Positions 45,591-55,120 of a stretch of DNA of 64,000 nt are shown in pieces. The stretch spans positions 62,001 to 126,000 of the forward strand of contig JAFAEQ010000058.1 in NCBI GenBank assembly GCA_023423935.1, read 5' to 3'. A program made the position numbers and the translations under genes. The notes beneath the pieces were generated by a model. The model was given only the letters and a program-made list of their open reading frames with translations, was not told the origin of the DNA and did no database searches. The stretch is from Pseudomonadota bacterium. Its GTDB lineage: Bacteria; Pseudomonadota; Gammaproteobacteria; Steroidobacterales; Steroidobacteraceae. Each line of letters begins with the position of its first letter. Position 1 is the first letter of the stretch.

Positions 45591-46571
45591 ATGCTGATCA
45601 CGTGTGTGGCTTATCGGGACGGTGCGAAGCTCGCCGACTTCGACGTCCGCGACATTCATCAGTATCTCGGCCAGCCCGGCGTCTTCGTCTGGGTGGCTTT
45701 GCGCGACCCGGAGCCCGCGGAGATCGCGCAGATGCAGGATCAGCTCGAGCTGCACCCCCTCGCCGTGGAGGATGCGCAGAAAGGTCATCAGCGACCCAAG
45801 ATCGACGAGTACGGCGATTGCCTGTTCGTCGTGCTGCACATGATCGAGGAGGATGGCGAGGCAGGATCGCCGGGCGAGCTGCACGTCGGCGAGGTCGGCA
45901 TCTTCGCCGGTCCGAACTACGTACTTTCAGTACGCACGAGCGCAAACCGCGGCTTCCAGGAAGTGCGCGCACGGGCGGAGCGTGAACCGGACCTGCTTCG
46001 ACATGGCTCGGGCTATGTGCTCTATGCACTGATGGACGCGGTTGTCGATCGCTACTTCCCGGTGCTCGAGCATCTCGAAGATCAGCTCGAGGTGCTCGAG
46101 GAGCGCATCTTCGCGAACACCTCGCCGCGCAAGAACATCGAGGAGCTCTATGCACTCAAGCAGCGGCTGATGGTCGTCAAGCACGCGATCAATCCCCTGC
46201 TCGAAGCCGTCGGAAATCTCTCGGGTCGCCACGTCCCGATCATCTGTGCGGGCATGCAGGACTATTTCCGCGACATCGCCGACCATCTGATCCGTCTGAA
46301 CCAGACCATCGAATCGGTACGCGACACGGTCGCAAGCGCGACTGCCGTGAATCTGTCGATGATCACGCTGCAGGAAAGCGAAGTGATGAAACGCCTTGCC
46401 GCTTACGCCGCGCTGGTCGCCGTCCCCACCCTTATCGCCGGCATCTACGGCATGAACTTCGACTTCATGCCCGAACTACGCTGGCGTCACGGTTACTGGA
46501 TCACGCTAGGCCTCATGATCGCCATCGACGGCTATCTGTTCTGGAAATTCCGCAAAGCGAAGTGGCTTTAG
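45591..46571 (+). CDS. corA: CorA magnesium/cobalt transporter
   Basis: 326 residues. A large N-terminal cytosolic domain is followed by two C-terminal membrane helices with the signature YGMNFD in the connecting region (about 295), here followed by FMPELRWRHGYW, the usual MPEL loop. It conducts Mg2+ inward. Divergent from kdp, with 178 bases shared upstream. An inverted element follows the gene. Confidence 0.95.
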   Translation: MLITCVAYRDGAKLADFDVRDIHQYLGQPGVFVWVALRDPEPAEIAQMQDQLELHPLAVEDAQKGHQRPKIDEYGDCLFVVLHMIEEDGEAGSPGELHVGEVGIFAGPNYVLSVRTSANRGFQEVRARAEREPDLLRHGSGYVLYALMDAVVDRYFPVLEHLEDQLEVLEERIFANTSPRKNIEELYALKQRLMVVKHAINPLLEAVGNLSGRHVPIICAGMQDYFRDIADHLIRLNQTIESVRDTVASATAVNLSMITLQESEVMKRLAAYAALVAVPTLIAGIYGMNFDFMPELRWRHGYWITLGLMIAIDGYLFWKFRKAKWL

Positions 46572-46584
46572 GAAAGAGCTAAGA

Positions 46585-46754
46585 GGCCGCAAAGACCGCA
46601 AAAAGGAAATGCGCATAGAGCGCACAAGGCATTTAGCGCCTGCAGCCTCAACAGGCGCCGTTGTTGATTGCCACCCGCCCACTTGGTCCCTCGAACTTCT
46701 TCCCTTCTTTGCGGTTGATCCTTCTTCTATTTCTTTTATGCGGTCTTTGCGGCC
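46585..46754. repeat. Gene-end inverted element (CCGCAAAnA-type), corA/dctA-like gap
   Basis: Left arm ggccgcaaagaccgc then aaaaaggaaat (46585-46610); right arm atttcttttat then gcggtctttgcggcc (46729-46754). Only two mismatches across 26 bp. A smaller perfect hairpin GCGCCTG/CAGGCGC lies in the core (46636-46658). Between two convergent genes. A further gccgtctttgcggc at 46775-46788 forms the final codons of the symporter gene. Confidence 0.85.
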
Positions 46755-46770
46755 ATCTGCTCTCGATTCT

Positions 46771-48021
46771 TCACGCCGTCTTTGCGGCTTCCGCTTCCCC
46801 GCTCGTCAGTTCTCCTTCCCACTTCGACACCACGGCAGTGGCGATGCTGTTGCCGATCACGTTGGTGGCGGAGCGGCCCATGTCGAGGAAGTGATCGACG
46901 CCGAGCAGCAGCAAGAGGCCGGCTTCGGGGATGTTGAACTGGGTGAGTGTTGCCGCGATCACGACGAGTGAGGCGCGCGGCACGCCGGCAATGCCTTTCG
47001 AGGTGAGCATGAGGATCGCGACCATCGCGATCTGCTGGCTGATCGAAATCTCGATGCCGTAGGCCTGGGCGATGAACATCACTGCAAACGTGCAGTACAT
47101 CATCGAACCGTCGAGATTGAACGAGTACCCCACCGGAAGCACGAAGCTGGCGATGCGGTTGCTGCAGCCGAAGCGCTCGAGCTCTTCGAGCGTGCGCGGA
47201 TAGGCGGCCTCGGAGCTCGCCGTCGAGAACGCAAGAATCACCGGGGCACGCAGGCGCCGGATCAGACGCACGATGCTCGGCCCGATGATGAGCGCACCGA
47301 GCGTGATCAGAATGATCCACAGCAGTAAAAGGCCGAGATAGAACTCGCCCATGAAAATGCCGTAGACGCGCAGGATATCGAGACCTTCCTTCGCGACGGT
47401 GCTCGCCAATGCGCCGAACACTGCGAGCGGTGCGAACAGCATCACGTAGCTCGTCACCTTGAGCATGATGTGTGCAACCGAATCGATCACTTCGATGACC
47501 GGCTTGCTGCGCTCGCCGAGCGCGGCCATCGCCGATCCGAAGAACACCGAGAACACCACGATCTGCAGGATCTCGTTGCGCGCCATGGCATCGATGACGC
47601 TCGTCGGAATGGTGTGTGCGATGAAGCCTTGCAACGACAACGCGTTGGCCTGCACGTCCGATGTCGCGTGAGTGTCGGGCAAGGCAAGCTGCATCGCCTT
47701 GCCAGGCTCGAGCAGCTGCACCAGCACCAACCCGAGCGTGAGCGAGATCAGCGAGGCAAAGATGAACCAGCCGAGCGCCTTGCCGCCGATGCGTCCGACG
47801 GTGGTGATATCGCCCATTTTCGCGATGCCGACGATGAGCGTCGCCAGCACCAGTGGCGCGATGATCATCTTGATCAACCGCAGGAACATGGTCGGCAGAA
47901 GCGAGGTCGCTTCCGCGAATCCGGCGGTCGATTCAGGATAGAACGTGTAGCAGATGTAACCGCTGATCAGGCCGAGCACGAGGCCGACGATGATGAAGGT
48001 GGTCAGGCGATTCGACGGCAT
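46771..48021 (-). CDS. Dicarboxylate/amino acid:cation symporter (DAACS family)
   Basis: 416 residues with eight helices and re-entrant loops. Family motifs: serine-rich AFSTASSEAAYPRTLEE, FVLPVGYSFNLDGSMMY (the NMDGT position reads NLDGS), and LGVDHFLDMGRSATNVIGN. It takes up C4-dicarboxylates, glutamate or aspartate with H+ or Na+. The last codons (AEAAKTA) are encoded by a word of the adjacent inverted element. It begins 18 bases from the uppP stop, so the two may be cotranscribed. Confidence 0.92.
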   Translation of the reverse strand: MPSNRLTTFIIVGLVLGLISGYICYTFYPESTAGFAEATSLLPTMFLRLIKMIIAPLVLATLIVGIAKMGDITTVGRIGGKALGWFIFASLISLTLGLVLVQLLEPGKAMQLALPDTHATSDVQANALSLQGFIAHTIPTSVIDAMARNEILQIVVFSVFFGSAMAALGERSKPVIEVIDSVAHIMLKVTSYVMLFAPLAVFGALASTVAKEGLDILRVYGIFMGEFYLGLLLLWIILITLGALIIGPSIVRLIRRLRAPVILAFSTASSEAAYPRTLEELERFGCSNRIASFVLPVGYSFNLDGSMMYCTFAVMFIAQAYGIEISISQQIAMVAILMLTSKGIAGVPRASLVVIAATLTQFNIPEAGLLLLLGVDHFLDMGRSATNVIGNSIATAVVSKWEGELTSGEAEAAKTA

Positions 48022-48039
48022 CGTGGCAACTCCTGCGAA

Positions 48040-48825
48040 TCAGCCCACGAAGACCAGCAGCGCTGCACCGGCGACGATGCGGTACCACGCAAACGGCGTG
48101 AAGCGATGCGTCTGGATGTATCGCAACAGCCACTTGACGGCAATGAACGCGACGATGGCCGAGACGACGAAGCCGACGGCCAGCTCGGTCCAGTTCTCGT
48201 TTGCCATCTCACCTGACTGATACAGATCGAGGACTTCGTAGGCGGTCGCGGCGAACATGGTGGGGATGCCGACGAGGAACGCGAACTCCGCCGCAGCGGG
48301 CCGCGAGGTCATGCCCGCCAGCATCGCAGCGAAAATCGTCGCCGCCGAACGCGAGGTGCCTGGAAATACCGCCGCGAGGATCTGGCCGAGTCCGACCCAG
48401 ATCGCCACCTTCCAGGTGAGCGTGGCACGCTCGGGCTGACGGCTTGCGTACGCTTCGACGGCGAAGATCGCGAATCCACCGATGATCAACGCCCACGCCA
48501 CGGGCGCTACTGTCTCTGGCAGCTCCAGACCGAGCTTCTTCGCGGTGAATCCGCCCGCGACGGTGATCAGAAATGCAACCGCAAGCTTGTACAGATAGTC
48601 GCGATTAGCCGGTTGCGAGAGATTCAGCGTGAGATCCCACAGACGGCGCCAGTAGATCACGACGACCGCGAGGATGGCGCCCGCCTGGATCGCGACATTG
48701 AACAGATCGGATCTGCGACCGAGCCAGTGCTCGGCGATCAGCAGATGGCCCGTGCTCGAGATGGGGAGAAACTCAGTGATGCCTTCGATGATTCCGAGAA
48801 GGATGACCTGCAGCAGATTTTCCAC
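48040..48825 (-). CDS. uppP: Undecaprenyl-diphosphate phosphatase
   Basis: 261 residues from GTG 48825 (encoding the start of VENLLQVILLG); the open frame upstream lacks family similarity. Motifs EGITEFLPISSTGH and PGTSRSAATIFAAML are the two active-site loops of UppP/BacA. It recycles the C55 lipid carrier for peptidoglycan and O-antigen synthesis. Confidence 0.94.
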   Translation of the reverse strand: MENLLQVILLGIIEGITEFLPISSTGHLLIAEHWLGRRSDLFNVAIQAGAILAVVVIYWRRLWDLTLNLSQPANRDYLYKLAVAFLITVAGGFTAKKLGLELPETVAPVAWALIIGGFAIFAVEAYASRQPERATLTWKVAIWVGLGQILAAVFPGTSRSAATIFAAMLAGMTSRPAAAEFAFLVGIPTMFAATAYEVLDLYQSGEMANENWTELAVGFVVSAIVAFIAVKWLLRYIQTHRFTPFAWYRIVAGAALLVFVG

Positions 48826-49048
48826 GGACGGCCCATGTCGAAGTTGCGGGAGTCCGCGATGATACTGGCTGATCCGGCCAGGTGGGGGGACAAATTTTCC
48901 TGGCCCGAAGCATGCACCGCGTCTGCCCGTCACGTATTTCGCGCGCACTCCATCGAGCCACGCAGCCTCAGCCGCAACGAAGATCGCAGCCCGTTGCGGT
49001 GTTTCTGAGGCACCATACCGCCCCTGTATTCACTGGATCGCCCCTTCG

Positions 49049-50998
49049 ATGGAAGCTCTGGAGATCACCTCGCATTTGACTGTCGCGGACTGGCGCGCCT
49101 ATCAGGCCGCCTGGGCCGCTCGCCTGCAGAAACACTCGCGGTCCCGCCGCTCGCTGCTGAGCGTGGTGCTCATCGCTTTCGTGCTCGCTGTCTTGCTCGT
49201 GATGTATGCAACTCGCGCAGGTCAGACCGTGCCGTTCGCAGCGGTCGTGATCGGTGCGAGCGCCGCGGTGCTCGGCATCATGCTCAACATGCGGCGTCTG
49301 CGAGGTGCGGCGCAGCCTGACGAAGACGGTGTGGTACTGGGGCTCAACGAGCTGCGTTTGGATACGCAGGGCATGCACCTGCGCAAGGCACACTCGGACA
49401 TCGTGCATCGCTGGGCCGTGTTCCGCGATCTCACCATCACCTCCGAACACCTCTTCGTATGGGTCGACACCGTCGCCGCACTGATCGTGCCGATTCGCGA
49501 TTTGCCGGCCGGTGTGACGCCAGAGGACGCCGCGCAGCGCATTCGGGATTTTGCGGCCCAGCGGGATGAGTCGTCGCACATCGAAGCGAACGCGGCAGCA
49601 CGAGACTCGCCGCCTGCGGGCGCGGTTCCATCGCAGGAGAAGCGTCGCATCCCCGCTGCAATCCTGCGCGCTCTGACGCTGCGGGCGAGCTATCCCGCCA
49701 CGCTCGATCTCAGCGATGCAGCCTTGCTGCGGCTCTGGCTCGTCAGTGCGCTGATGCTGTTTACGCTCGACTCGCTCAACGCCGGCACGGATCCGCAGTT
49801 CGACTCCTACGGCCTGGTCGTGATCGGTTGGTATGGGATCATTCTCGTATCGGTGGCCGCCATGTGGGCACGATTGTCGGAGCCGCGTGTCTCGTGGCGC
49901 GACGGCATCACGCTTGCCTCGGCATTCGCGCCGGTGGCGATCGTGCTGTGCTATGCGGGTCTGCGATACCTGCCCGAATCCGCATCGCTCGGCGTGCTGG
50001 TCCTGATCGCGTTGTATGCGACGTTCTATGCTCACGCAGGACTGCGCTCACTCACGGCACGTGCGCAGCCGCGCGCATTGTTCATGGGATTGTTGTTGCT
50101 GTCGCTCGCAGCCTGGTTCGGTCAGTCGCATTATCTTGCGCCGCAGTTCTGGTATTCCGAAGCAGACGCTGCAGGCGCCGCGGATTTCGAGCCCACATTC
50201 GCGCAACGTCAGCAGATCGAATCGGTTCTCTACGCGCAGACCGATCTCATCGATTCGGCCGTCGATGCGATGGACCGACCGGACGATCTCGCGGTGGCCG
50301 GTTTCTTCATCGGATTTGCGGGTGTCGGCGAGCAGCGCGTATTTGCGGGTGAGATCGATCTTGCCCAAAAAGCGATCGGCAGCAAATTCGGCACGAGCCC
50401 GCGCTCCATGGCGCTCGTCAACGATCGACGCGATCTGGCGAGCTATCCGCTGGCCAGCGCGAGCGCCCTGCGCGTCGCACTCGCCGACGTCGCAGCGAAG
50501 ATGGATCTGGAGAACGACGTGCTGTTCCTGTCGTTGTCCTCGCATGGCTCCGCCGATGGCCTGCTGGCGGTGAGCAATCCCGGTGTTCCGCTCAACGATC
50601 TGACGGCAGAAGAACTGGCCGACGCACTCGAAGGCTCGGGCATTCGCTGGCGCGTGATCGTCGTGTCAGCCTGCTATTCGGGCACCTTCATTGAACCCTT
50701 ACGCAACGAAGACACGATCGTGATCACCGCCGCGGCGGCGGATCGCACGTCCTTCGGCTGTTCCGACGATCGCGATCTCACTTATTTCGGCGAAGCGTTC
50801 TATCGCGATGCCCTGCCGGATGCGCCGGATCTGCGGACCGCATTTCAGCGCACGAAGACCTTGATCGCTGAGCGCGAGAAGCGCGAAGCGATCGAGCCGT
50901 CCTTTCCGCAGGCCTATTTCGGCGCGGCCCTCGAACGACATCTCAGACTTCTGAACGTGGCTCATTCGCGCGGCGCAAGAGCAGCGCAGCTGCGATGA
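49049..50998 (+). CDS. Membrane protein with C-terminal C13 (legumain/caspase-clan) peptidase domain
   Basis: 649 residues. Residues 30-85 hold two membrane helices; 95-170 looks like a YcxB-type domain (ELRLDTQGMHLRKAHSDIVH, then WAVFRDLTITSEHLFVWV); 220-355 hold about five more helices; 400-635 is the peptidase. The catalytic dyad is visible as His499 in LSLSSHGSADG and Cys542 in VVSACYSGTF, spacing typical of clan CD. C13 members include legumain and the GPI-transamidase subunit; bacterial ones are poorly characterised. The 3' end overlaps lnt by 56 bases on the opposite strand. Confidence 0.82.
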   Translation: MEALEITSHLTVADWRAYQAAWAARLQKHSRSRRSLLSVVLIAFVLAVLLVMYATRAGQTVPFAAVVIGASAAVLGIMLNMRRLRGAAQPDEDGVVLGLNELRLDTQGMHLRKAHSDIVHRWAVFRDLTITSEHLFVWVDTVAALIVPIRDLPAGVTPEDAAQRIRDFAAQRDESSHIEANAAARDSPPAGAVPSQEKRRIPAAILRALTLRASYPATLDLSDAALLRLWLVSALMLFTLDSLNAGTDPQFDSYGLVVIGWYGIILVSVAAMWARLSEPRVSWRDGITLASAFAPVAIVLCYAGLRYLPESASLGVLVLIALYATFYAHAGLRSLTARAQPRALFMGLLLLSLAAWFGQSHYLAPQFWYSEADAAGAADFEPTFAQRQQIESVLYAQTDLIDSAVDAMDRPDDLAVAGFFIGFAGVGEQRVFAGEIDLAQKAIGSKFGTSPRSMALVNDRRDLASYPLASASALRVALADVAAKMDLENDVLFLSLSSHGSADGLLAVSNPGVPLNDLTAEELADALEGSGIRWRVIVVSACYSGTFIEPLRNEDTIVITAAAADRTSFGCSDDRDLTYFGEAFYRDALPDAPDLRTAFQRTKTLIAEREKREAIEPSFPQAYFGAALERHLRLLNVAHSRGARAAQLR

Positions 50999-52484
50999 GC
51001 GCGAGCGCACACAACAGAATGACGGGCCAGTTGCCGACGCGCGCATACGGCGTCAGGCCCGTGCGAGGCTGGACGACACCCGTCAGCACGGCAGGTTTGA
51101 ATCGCGGCAGCGTCGAGGCGACCTCGCCGTCGGCCTGAATGATCGCGGAGATGCCGTCGTTCGCCGCTCGAAGAAGCGGACGCTGCGCCTCCATCGCCCG
51201 CATCCGGCTGATCTGCAGATGCTGGGGCGCCGCCGTCGTATCGCCGAACCAGGCATCATTCGTCACGTTGACGAGCAAGGTCGCGTCCTTCAGTGCACTG
51301 AGCTGCTCCGCTCCATACGCATCCTCGTAGCAGATCGTCGCCGCGATCTTGTTCGTGCCGACCTTGAGCGCGGGCTGATCGGGTGCGCCCGCCGTGATAT
51401 CGCTGTAGGGCAGGTTCTGCATCTTCATCCATTCGCGTACGAACGATGGCACGGGGAAGAACTCCCCGAACGGCACCAGCCTGCGCTTGTCGTACCACTG
51501 CGGTTCGCGATCGAGCACCAGAAGGGCGTTGCGCACATCGTCCCGGTTTTCCCCGTAACGGAGCATGCCCGTGATGAGCGTCGTGCCTTTCGCGCGCGCC
51601 GCATCCCAGATGTACGAAAGAAAAGTCTCGAGTTGATCGGCGGTGTCGGGAATCGCAGCTTCAGGCCAGAGCACGATGTCCTTGCCCAGATGCGGCAACG
51701 ACAGATCGCGATACAGCCGTACGGTCGAATCGCGATACTCGACATTCCATTTGAGCTCCTGCGGCACGGCGCCCTGCACGATGGCTGCCGTCACGGGACG
51801 CCCGGAAGGTTGGCTCCATTCGCGATGCCACAGGAGTGCAGCACTCGCCCAGATCACGATCAGCACTGCCAGCGAAAGCACGCGCTGGCGCGTGACGATC
51901 AATGCAGCGATCGCCCCTGCAGACAGCGCACTGAGCAGACTGATGCCATACACGCCACTGATCGGCGCGAAGCCTGCGAGCGGACTGTCGGTCTGCGAGT
52001 AGCCGAGCGCGAACCAGGGGAAGCCGCTGAGAAACCAGCCGCGAAACCATTCCAGCAACGTGTACGCGGCCGGATAGATCACCAGCAGATGCAGCAACGC
52101 TCCTGCCCCTCCTCGCGCTGCAGGCTGCAGCGGCAACCATCTCGCCAGCGCATATCCCAGCGCCGCCGTGTAGCCGCCGAGAATCGCGACCATGCCCACC
52201 ATGAGAAAGATCGCGATCCACGCGGGCGCATGCCCGACCTCGTGGATGGTGCTGTAGAGCCAGTATGTTCCCGCCAGGAACAGACCGACGGTGAATACGA
52301 ATCCCGCACGCCCTGCATCGCGCGGCGTGGGCGCGTGCAACCACACGAGAAACAGATAAGCCGGACACACCAGCGCCAGCGGCCACCATTCGAACGGCGC
52401 AAACGCAAGCGCAAGCGCCGCACCGACCGGTGCCGCGAGCCAGATGGCCAGCTTGCTTTCGAGGAACTTCTTCAACCGAGCCAC
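50943..52484 (-). CDS. lnt: Apolipoprotein N-acyltransferase
   Basis: 513 residues from GTG 52484 (reading MARLKKFLESK); the frame extends to TTG 52511, but that part is the arm of an inverted repeat. Six to eight N-terminal helices, then a nitrilase-like domain with the triad Glu in WPEAAIP (about 275), Lys in YDKRRLVPFGE (about 333) and Cys in CYEDAYG (about 385). It adds the third acyl chain to lipoproteins. Next to corC, as in many gammaproteobacteria. Confidence 0.93.
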   Translation of the reverse strand: MARLKKFLESKLAIWLAAPVGAALALAFAPFEWWPLALVCPAYLFLVWLHAPTPRDAGRAGFVFTVGLFLAGTYWLYSTIHEVGHAPAWIAIFLMVGMVAILGGYTAALGYALARWLPLQPAARGGAGALLHLLVIYPAAYTLLEWFRGWFLSGFPWFALGYSQTDSPLAGFAPISGVYGISLLSALSAGAIAALIVTRQRVLSLAVLIVIWASAALLWHREWSQPSGRPVTAAIVQGAVPQELKWNVEYRDSTVRLYRDLSLPHLGKDIVLWPEAAIPDTADQLETFLSYIWDAARAKGTTLITGMLRYGENRDDVRNALLVLDREPQWYDKRRLVPFGEFFPVPSFVREWMKMQNLPYSDITAGAPDQPALKVGTNKIAATICYEDAYGAEQLSALKDATLLVNVTNDAWFGDTTAAPQHLQISRMRAMEAQRPLLRAANDGISAIIQADGEVASTLPRFKPAVLTGVVQPRTGLTPYARVGNWPVILLCALALIAAALLLRRANEPRSEV

Positions 52485-52493
52485 GAAACAGAG

Positions 52494-52652
52494 CGGCCGC
52501 AAGGACCGCAAAAAAGATGAGTCATGTTCGACACGAGGAAGCGAGGCTGAAACACGGCAAGGACGGCGCGTGCCAGAGTGCTCATACCTTGCGTTCTTGC
52601 GCTTCTTTGCGGCTTCACCGAAGTCGATTCCTTTTTGCGGTCTTTGCGGCCG
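52494..52652. repeat. Gene-end inverted element (CCGCAAAnA-type), corC-lnt gap
   Basis: Left arm cggccgcaaggaccgc then aaaaaa (52494-52515); right arm ttcctttttgcgg then tctttgcggccg (52628-52652). Same family as 46585-46754. The core carries degenerate copies of the word (ggcaaggacggcg, cttctttgcggc). It fills the whole gap from the corC stop to the lnt start. Confidence 0.85.
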
Positions 52653-52654
52653 TC

Positions 52655-53506
52655 TTAGTCTTCTTTCGGCACGATGTCCGTCGGTGTCGTCACGCGCAGC
52701 AGGTCCAGACGACGGCGGTCGGCGCGCAGCACGCGGAATTCGAGGCCGCCCAGGCTGAACGTTTCGCCGCGTCGAGGCAGGCGGCTCAGGAAATTGATGG
52801 CGAGCCCGCCGATGGTGTCGAAGTCTTCGTCGCTGAACGTGGTGCCGAAGTACGAATTGAAGTCTTCGATACGAGTGGTGCCGCGGACGCTGAACTGACG
52901 TTCGCCTTCCTTGCGGATGTCGAGCTCGTCCTCCACGTCGTATTCATCGCCGATGTCGCCGACGATCTGCTCGAGCACGTCCTCGATGGTGACGAGACCC
53001 GATACGCCGCCGTACTCGTCCACGACGATCGCCATGTGATGATGGCTTGCGCGGAATTCCTTCAACAGCTCGCTCAACCGCTTGCTCTCTGGAATGAAAG
53101 CAGCTGGACGCAGCACTTCCTTGATGTCGAAATGATCGCGGCCGCCGTCTGCAAAGTAACGCAGCAGATCTTTCGCGAGCAGGATGCCGACGACCTGGTC
53201 GCGATCTTCGCCGATGACCGGATAGCGCGAGTGCCCCGCCTCGATGACCGCGGGCAGAATGTCCTCGGGCGGATCGTCACGGTTGACGATGACCATCTGC
53301 GAGCGTGGCACCATGATGTCGCGCACCTGCAGTTCCACGACTTCGAGAACGCCTTGCAGCATCTCGTACGCATCGGAGCTCACGATTCCGCGATCCCTCG
53401 CGGCAACCAGCAGGCCATTGAGGTGCTCACGGTCGCGCGGCTCGCTACTGAACGTATCAGTGATTCGCCGCAACCAGCGACCTGTCGGACCGGGTTCCTC
53501 AGGCAT
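52655..53506 (-). CDS. corC: CorC/HlyC-type CBS-domain protein
   Basis: 283 residues. Two CBS repeats (VRDIMVPRSQMVIVNRDDPP at about 60; LSELLKEFRASHHHMAIVVD at about 143) and a C-terminal transporter-associated domain (FNSYFGTTFSDEDFDTIGG). No membrane domain. It is linked to magnesium/cobalt efflux and to lnt/ybeY across gammaproteobacteria. Its start overlaps the ybeY stop by 8 bases. Confidence 0.93.
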   Translation of the reverse strand: MPEEPGPTGRWLRRITDTFSSEPRDREHLNGLLVAARDRGIVSSDAYEMLQGVLEVVELQVRDIMVPRSQMVIVNRDDPPEDILPAVIEAGHSRYPVIGEDRDQVVGILLAKDLLRYFADGGRDHFDIKEVLRPAAFIPESKRLSELLKEFRASHHHMAIVVDEYGGVSGLVTIEDVLEQIVGDIGDEYDVEDELDIRKEGERQFSVRGTTRIEDFNSYFGTTFSDEDFDTIGGLAINFLSRLPRRGETFSLGGLEFRVLRADRRRLDLLRVTTPTDIVPKED

Positions 53507-54050
53507 ATGGATTCAGATACCCCAGATTCGCCAAGAGAGTGATTTCACGTGCTTCCATAATGTCGGCGTCTTTGTCGACTTCGTGATCGTATCCTAATAG
53601 ATGCAGCACGCCGTGCACGACCATGTGTGCCCAGTGCGCCTGCGGGATCTTCGATTGCTCGCGCGCCTCGCGCGCGACGACCGGCGCGCAAATGACCAGA
53701 TCGCCCAGCGGATACGGGCTATCCGCATCCCCTGCGCCCGATCCGTAGCTTGCGCCATTCAATCCGGATGGAAACGACAGCACATTGGTCGGCTTGTCCT
53801 TGCCGCGCCAGGCGCGATTCAGACGTCGGCTCTCGGCGGCACCGACGATGCGAATGCTGATCGCAGCCCCCTCGCGCAGCGATCGACGCAGCGCAGTGGT
53901 GACCGGCTTGATGCCGAAGGCTGATTGCGCCCATCGGCGCAGGGCTGCCGGGTGCGGCACACCGCGCCGGGCCGTTGCGAACTGGACGGAGACATCGCAC
54001 CGCGGTGTCTCGCGGAGATGGATGGACGAGGACGAACTCGATCGCGGCAT
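53499..54050 (-). CDS. ybeY: Endoribonuclease YbeY
   Basis: 183 residues from ATG 54050 (MPRSSSSSSIHL). The zinc-binding motif HGVLHLLGYDH is complete near the C-terminus, with RIVGAAESRRLNRAWRGKDK and TNVLSFP upstream. It functions in 16S rRNA 3' maturation and ribosome quality control. The N-terminus carries a serine run of six and is longer than in E. coli; a later start cannot be excluded. It lies 13 bases beyond the phoH stop. Confidence 0.92.
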   Translation of the reverse strand: MPRSSSSSSIHLRETPRCDVSVQFATARRGVPHPAALRRWAQSAFGIKPVTTALRRSLREGAAISIRIVGAAESRRLNRAWRGKDKPTNVLSFPSGLNGASYGSGAGDADSPYPLGDLVICAPVVAREAREQSKIPQAHWAHMVVHGVLHLLGYDHEVDKDADIMEAREITLLANLGYLNPYA

Positions 54051-54063
54051 GTGGAAGGCAGGC

Positions 54064-55116
54064 TCACTCCGGCCTGTCGGCGGGCGCTCCTTCGCTCGAT
54101 CCGTTATTGGTGCTCTGATCGTTGTCGTCACGGGTGTTATTGCCCTGACGATCCGGCACGCGTTCGTAGGCTTCGACGATTCGCTGTACCAGCGGATGCC
54201 GCACGACGTCTCGCGATGTGAAATAGGAGAACGCGACGCCCTGCACGCCCGGCAAAACCTTCATCGCGTTACGCAGTCCGGACATCTGCTGCTTCGGCAG
54301 ATCGGTCTGCGTGATGTCGCCCGTCACTACCGCCTTCGAGCCGAAGCCCAGACGTGTCAGAAACATCTTCATCTGTTCGACGGTCGTGTTCTGTGCTTCG
54401 TCCAGGATGATGAACGAATCGTTCAATGAGCGGCCGCGCATGAATGCCAGCGGCGCCACTTCGATCACCTGGCGCTCGATTGCACGCGCCACCCGGTCGA
54501 AGCCCATCATTTCATAAAGCGCGTCGTACATCGGTCGCAGATACGGATCGACTTTCTGCGCCAGATCGCCCGGCAGGAAGCCGAGACGCTCACCGGCTTC
54601 GACCGCGGGACGCACGAGGATGATCCGCCGCACTCTCTCTGACTGCAGCGCCTCGACGGCACAAGCGACTGCGAGGAACGTCTTGCCCGTACCCGCAGGC
54701 CCGATACCGAACGTCAGATCGCAGGTGTGAATGTTGTGAAGATACTGGCGCTGATTCGGACCGCGACCGCGAATACCACCGCGCTGCGTATGAATGGCCT
54801 GATCTTCGATGCGCGGCGTGAGCGTCGCGGCTTCCACTGTCTCCATTCCGGATTCCTGCAAAGCCAGGTGCACACGATCCGGCGTCAACGACTCGCTCGC
54901 AGACAGATCGAACAACCGCTTCAACACATTCTGCGCGCGCTCAGCGGCCGCCGCCGGCCCCGAGACCTCCACCCAACCGCCGCGTCGGCGCACATTGACA
55001 CCCAACCGCTGCTCGACATGCCGCAGGTTCTCGTCCATGGGACCGACGAAGTTCGCCAGGCGTGCGTTATCGACAGGTTCGAACGCGAGATCGCGGGTTT
55101 CTATAGGAGTGCTCAA
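54064..55116 (-). CDS. ybeZ: PhoH-family ATPase (YbeZ)
   Basis: 350 residues if the TTG at 55116 (LSTPIETRDLAFE) is used; the frame is open to 55161, but that extra part (VPGVPRGN) is read from an inverted-repeat arm and is unlikely to be native. Motifs: Walker A GIGPAGTGKT, RPAVEAGERLGFLPGD, Walker B FIILDEAQN, TGDITQTDLP. PhoH/YbeZ partners with YbeY in RNA handling. The C-terminus is a polar Asn/Asp-rich tail. Confidence 0.9.
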   Translation of the reverse strand: MSTPIETRDLAFEPVDNARLANFVGPMDENLRHVEQRLGVNVRRRGGWVEVSGPAAAAERAQNVLKRLFDLSASESLTPDRVHLALQESGMETVEAATLTPRIEDQAIHTQRGGIRGRGPNQRQYLHNIHTCDLTFGIGPAGTGKTFLAVACAVEALQSERVRRIILVRPAVEAGERLGFLPGDLAQKVDPYLRPMYDALYEMMGFDRVARAIERQVIEVAPLAFMRGRSLNDSFIILDEAQNTTVEQMKMFLTRLGFGSKAVVTGDITQTDLPKQQMSGLRNAMKVLPGVQGVAFSYFTSRDVVRHPLVQRIVEAYERVPDRQGNNTRDDNDQSTNNGSSEGAPADRPE

Positions 55117-55120
55117 GAGA

